A program made the position numbers and the translations under genes. A DNA stretch of 7,511 nucleotides from Desulfurococcales archaeon (GTDB lineage Archaea; Thermoproteota; Thermoprotei_A; Sulfolobales; Desulfurococcaceae): positions 1 to 7,511 of the forward strand of contig JALWQP010000035.1 of the NCBI GenBank assembly GCA_027083045.1, in the 5' to 3' direction. How positions within the stretch are numbered: the first letter of the stretch is position 1; each line of letters opens with the position of its first letter. A model generated the notes under the pieces. That model was not told where the DNA came from. It made no database searches and saw only the letters and a list, made by a program, of their open reading frames with translations. This document shows positions 5,780 through 7,511 of this stretch, in pieces.

Positions 5780-7498
5780 GTGTACAAGTTGATAAGTGGC
5801 GGCATATTAATAGTAATAGCCCTCATAATCTATGCTATCTTCTACTTCACCCACGGTAGGTATCTGCAGAACAAGGTCGTCAGGGCGGACCCCAACAGAC
5901 AAACACCGGCTCAGAAGTTATACGATGGAGTAGACTATGTCCCTGCAAACAAGTATGTCCTGTATGGACACCACTTCGCCTCGATCGCGGGTGCCGGCCC
6001 AATTGTTGGCCCGGCCATCGCACTGGGCTGGGGATGGCTCCCATCGATCATCTGGATCTGGTTCGGCAATGTCTTCATCGGAGTAGTCCATGATTACCTC
6101 GCCCTAATGAGCAGTGTAAGATATGATGGACGCAGCATCGGATGGGTAGCCGGCGAGATGCTGGGAAGAAGAGCCATGTATGTGTTCAACAGCTACATAT
6201 GGTTCGCACTAGTCCTAGTAGTCGCGGCATTCGGCTTCGTAATATCAATACTGTTCACAGCCACCGAGGGAGCTGGCCTGACAGCACTACTACTCTTATT
6301 CTTCGCAGTTATAGTTGGCTTCCTAATGTATAAGTCCCCTGTAGGGTTCAAGGGCGGAACAATTATTGGTTGGATACTAATCATAATAGCGATCTATCTT
6401 GGTGTGCAGTGCCAGCTCAACCATTGGCTCAACCTAACCTTCGACGAATGGCTGATCATACTCTTGATCTACATTATTATCGCGGCATCACTGCCCGTAT
6501 GGGTACTGCTACAGCCGCGTGACTACATGAACGCCTACATACTATGGGCCAGCCTAGCGATCGGAGGCGGCGCACTTATATGGCTAGCAATACAGGGTCA
6601 GGGAGCACTAGTGTTCCCGTCCTACACGAAGTTCGACGCCAATATTGTGGGCGGACAGCCGTCGCCGTTCTATCCAACAGTCCCGCTAATAATCGCCTGT
6701 GGCGCATTATCTGGATTTCACAGCCTAGTTGGAAGTGGCACAACCAGCAAACAGCTAGCCAACGAGCTGCACGGATTATTTGTAGCATACAGCGGTATGG
6801 AGACCGAGGGCTTTCTATCAACGATGGTAGTAGGCTCAATGGCAGGATACGGCGTATACGCGTTTGTCGATGGCATAATCAAGAACTGGAGCAAGGTGGG
6901 CGGCCTAGTTAATAAAATCGCTCATACTTTAGGAATAAGCAGCGTGACGAACACACCGAGCTCTGTCCAAGCATTTATGAATGCACTAGCAAATAACCCG
7001 TCGGCGTTCGGTACATGGTATGCTAAGCTTGCTGGCGCCGTGAAATGGATTGTTATCCCGCGGAGCTACGCCTATGCCGTCAACCACGCATTCGGATGGG
7101 ATATAACGGTCATGACGATATTCGCTACTCTCTGGATCACAGGGTTCGCTCTTACCTCGCTCGACACAGCCACCAGGCTCGGCAGATATGCTTGGCAAGA
7201 GCTAATGACGCCATTGAAAGAGAAGGCTGCAAGCGCCTACAAGGTATTAGCTAACAAGTGGGTTGCTGCAGCCATACTCGCCATTATAGGAATAGCTCTA
7301 GCTTGGACCAAGCAGTTCTTAATAATATGGCCAGCGTTCGCCGGCATGAACCAGTTGCTGAGCAGCCTCGCGCTAATGACGGTCGCGGTGTGGGTTGCCA
7401 AGGTACAAAAGGCGAGCGGACTAGGAAAGTTCCTAGTGATAGCACCAGCTGTCTTCATGTGGTTCACGGTAACCATAGCGTTGCTATGGTTACCGTGA
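5780..7498 (+). CDS. cstA: CstA-family carbon starvation transporter (peptide/pyruvate uptake), 3' end unreliable
   Basis: A polytopic membrane protein with many hydrophobic segments. Relatives in bacteria import peptides or pyruvate during carbon limitation. Family motifs appear in order: TPA (42-44), DGVDYVP (49-55), GHHFASIAGAGPIVGP (63-78), VHDYLALMSSVRYDGRS (103-119), LPVWVLLQPRDY with Gln245-Tyr249, GALSGFHSLVGSGTT (308-322) and LTSLDTATRLGRY (458-470). The start is GTG at 5780 or TTG at 5789, the latter with GGGTG 6 nt upstream; either leaves the first membrane segment intact. The last five codons and the TGA at 7496-7498 lie in the second arm of a perfect palindrome that ends the window, so they are probably an artefact and the real gene continues. 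Reliable sequence ends near 7480 (residue 567). The gene is divergent from the M32 carboxypeptidase, which suggests a shared role in peptide use; the actual substrate cannot be told from sequence. Confidence 0.93.
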   Translation: MYKLISGGILIVIALIIYAIFYFTHGRYLQNKVVRADPNRQTPAQKLYDGVDYVPANKYVLYGHHFASIAGAGPIVGPAIALGWGWLPSIIWIWFGNVFIGVVHDYLALMSSVRYDGRSIGWVAGEMLGRRAMYVFNSYIWFALVLVVAAFGFVISILFTATEGAGLTALLLLFFAVIVGFLMYKSPVGFKGGTIIGWILIIIAIYLGVQCQLNHWLNLTFDEWLIILLIYIIIAASLPVWVLLQPRDYMNAYILWASLAIGGGALIWLAIQGQGALVFPSYTKFDANIVGGQPSPFYPTVPLIIACGALSGFHSLVGSGTTSKQLANELHGLFVAYSGMETEGFLSTMVVGSMAGYGVYAFVDGIIKNWSKVGGLVNKIAHTLGISSVTNTPSSVQAFMNALANNPSAFGTWYAKLAGAVKWIVIPRSYAYAVNHAFGWDITVMTIFATLWITGFALTSLDTATRLGRYAWQELMTPLKEKAASAYKVLANKWVAAAILAIIGIALAWTKQFLIIWPAFAGMNQLLSSLALMTVAVWVAKVQKASGLGKFLVIAPAVFMWFTVTIALLWLP

Positions 7499-7511
7499 AC
7501 CACATGAAGAC
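7451..7511. repeat. perfect 29-bp inverted repeat with 3-nt loop at window end
   Basis: Bases 7451-7479 are repeated as an exact reverse complement at 7483-7511, separated by GTT. The first arm encodes VFMWFTVTIA of CstA, a natural-looking membrane helix; the second arm gives LWLP and a stop. The sequence ends exactly at the last paired base. A fold-back (snap-back) chimera or assembly artefact at a contig end is the best explanation, since a perfect 29-bp palindrome inside a coding sequence is unlikely. Confidence 0.9.

Noticed and set aside
6544..6912. 122-codon plus-strand reading frame inside cstA
   Set aside because: It lies wholly inside the strongly conserved CstA frame, and its Arg/Ser-rich translation resembles no protein. 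It is a shadow of the real gene.
7451..7511. Intrinsic hairpin terminator of cstA
   Set aside because: The first arm is coding sequence for a conserved-looking membrane helix, there is no T run after the hairpin, and the window ends at the last paired base.

Overview
The window looks like a piece of a hyperthermophilic crenarchaeal genome, probably of the Desulfurococcales type. This is an inference. The signs are compact gene packing with very short or overlapping tail-to-tail ends, GGTG-type Shine-Dalgarno motifs, archaeal TATA boxes (one at the right distance for a leaderless message), heavy use of ATA and AGG/AGA codons, and proteins that most resemble archaeal homologues. It starts inside one gene and ends in a perfect fold-back palindrome, so it is probably a whole contig or the end of one.

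Left part (1-1805): the 3' two thirds of a MoaB/Mog-type molybdenum cofactor gene on the plus strand runs tail-to-tail into threonine synthase (thrC) on the minus strand. The thrC reading frame is broken by one missing base in a G run at 919-921. Both halves are otherwise well conserved.

Middle (1806-3966): a DUF6062-like protein on the plus strand carries two tandem CxxC...CxxH modules. It overlaps the end of a small unrecognised minus-strand gene by 15 bp. Next comes a DUF996-like multi-pass membrane protein, divergent from that small gene, with one A+T-rich TATA element between them that could serve both. It converges on an unrecognised 151-residue protein that is the second gene of the next operon.

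Right part (3967-7511): an M32-family (thermostable, Taq/Pfu-type) metallocarboxypeptidase on the minus strand leads that operon. Across a 257-bp A+T-rich intergenic region it faces a CstA-family carbon-starvation transporter on the plus strand. Peptide or pyruvate uptake next to a cytosolic carboxypeptidase fits a peptide-fermenting organism. The last 61 bp form a perfect 29-bp inverted repeat with a 3-nt loop. It lies inside cstA and supplies that gene's stop codon, so the apparent C-terminus of CstA should not be trusted.

I see no CRISPR array, insertion sequence, tRNA, rRNA or defence system. The points most worth checking are the thrC frameshift, the terminal palindrome, the repeated use of GGTG plus non-AUG starts, and the duplicated Cys/His modules. 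I do not see a convincing new multi-gene system.
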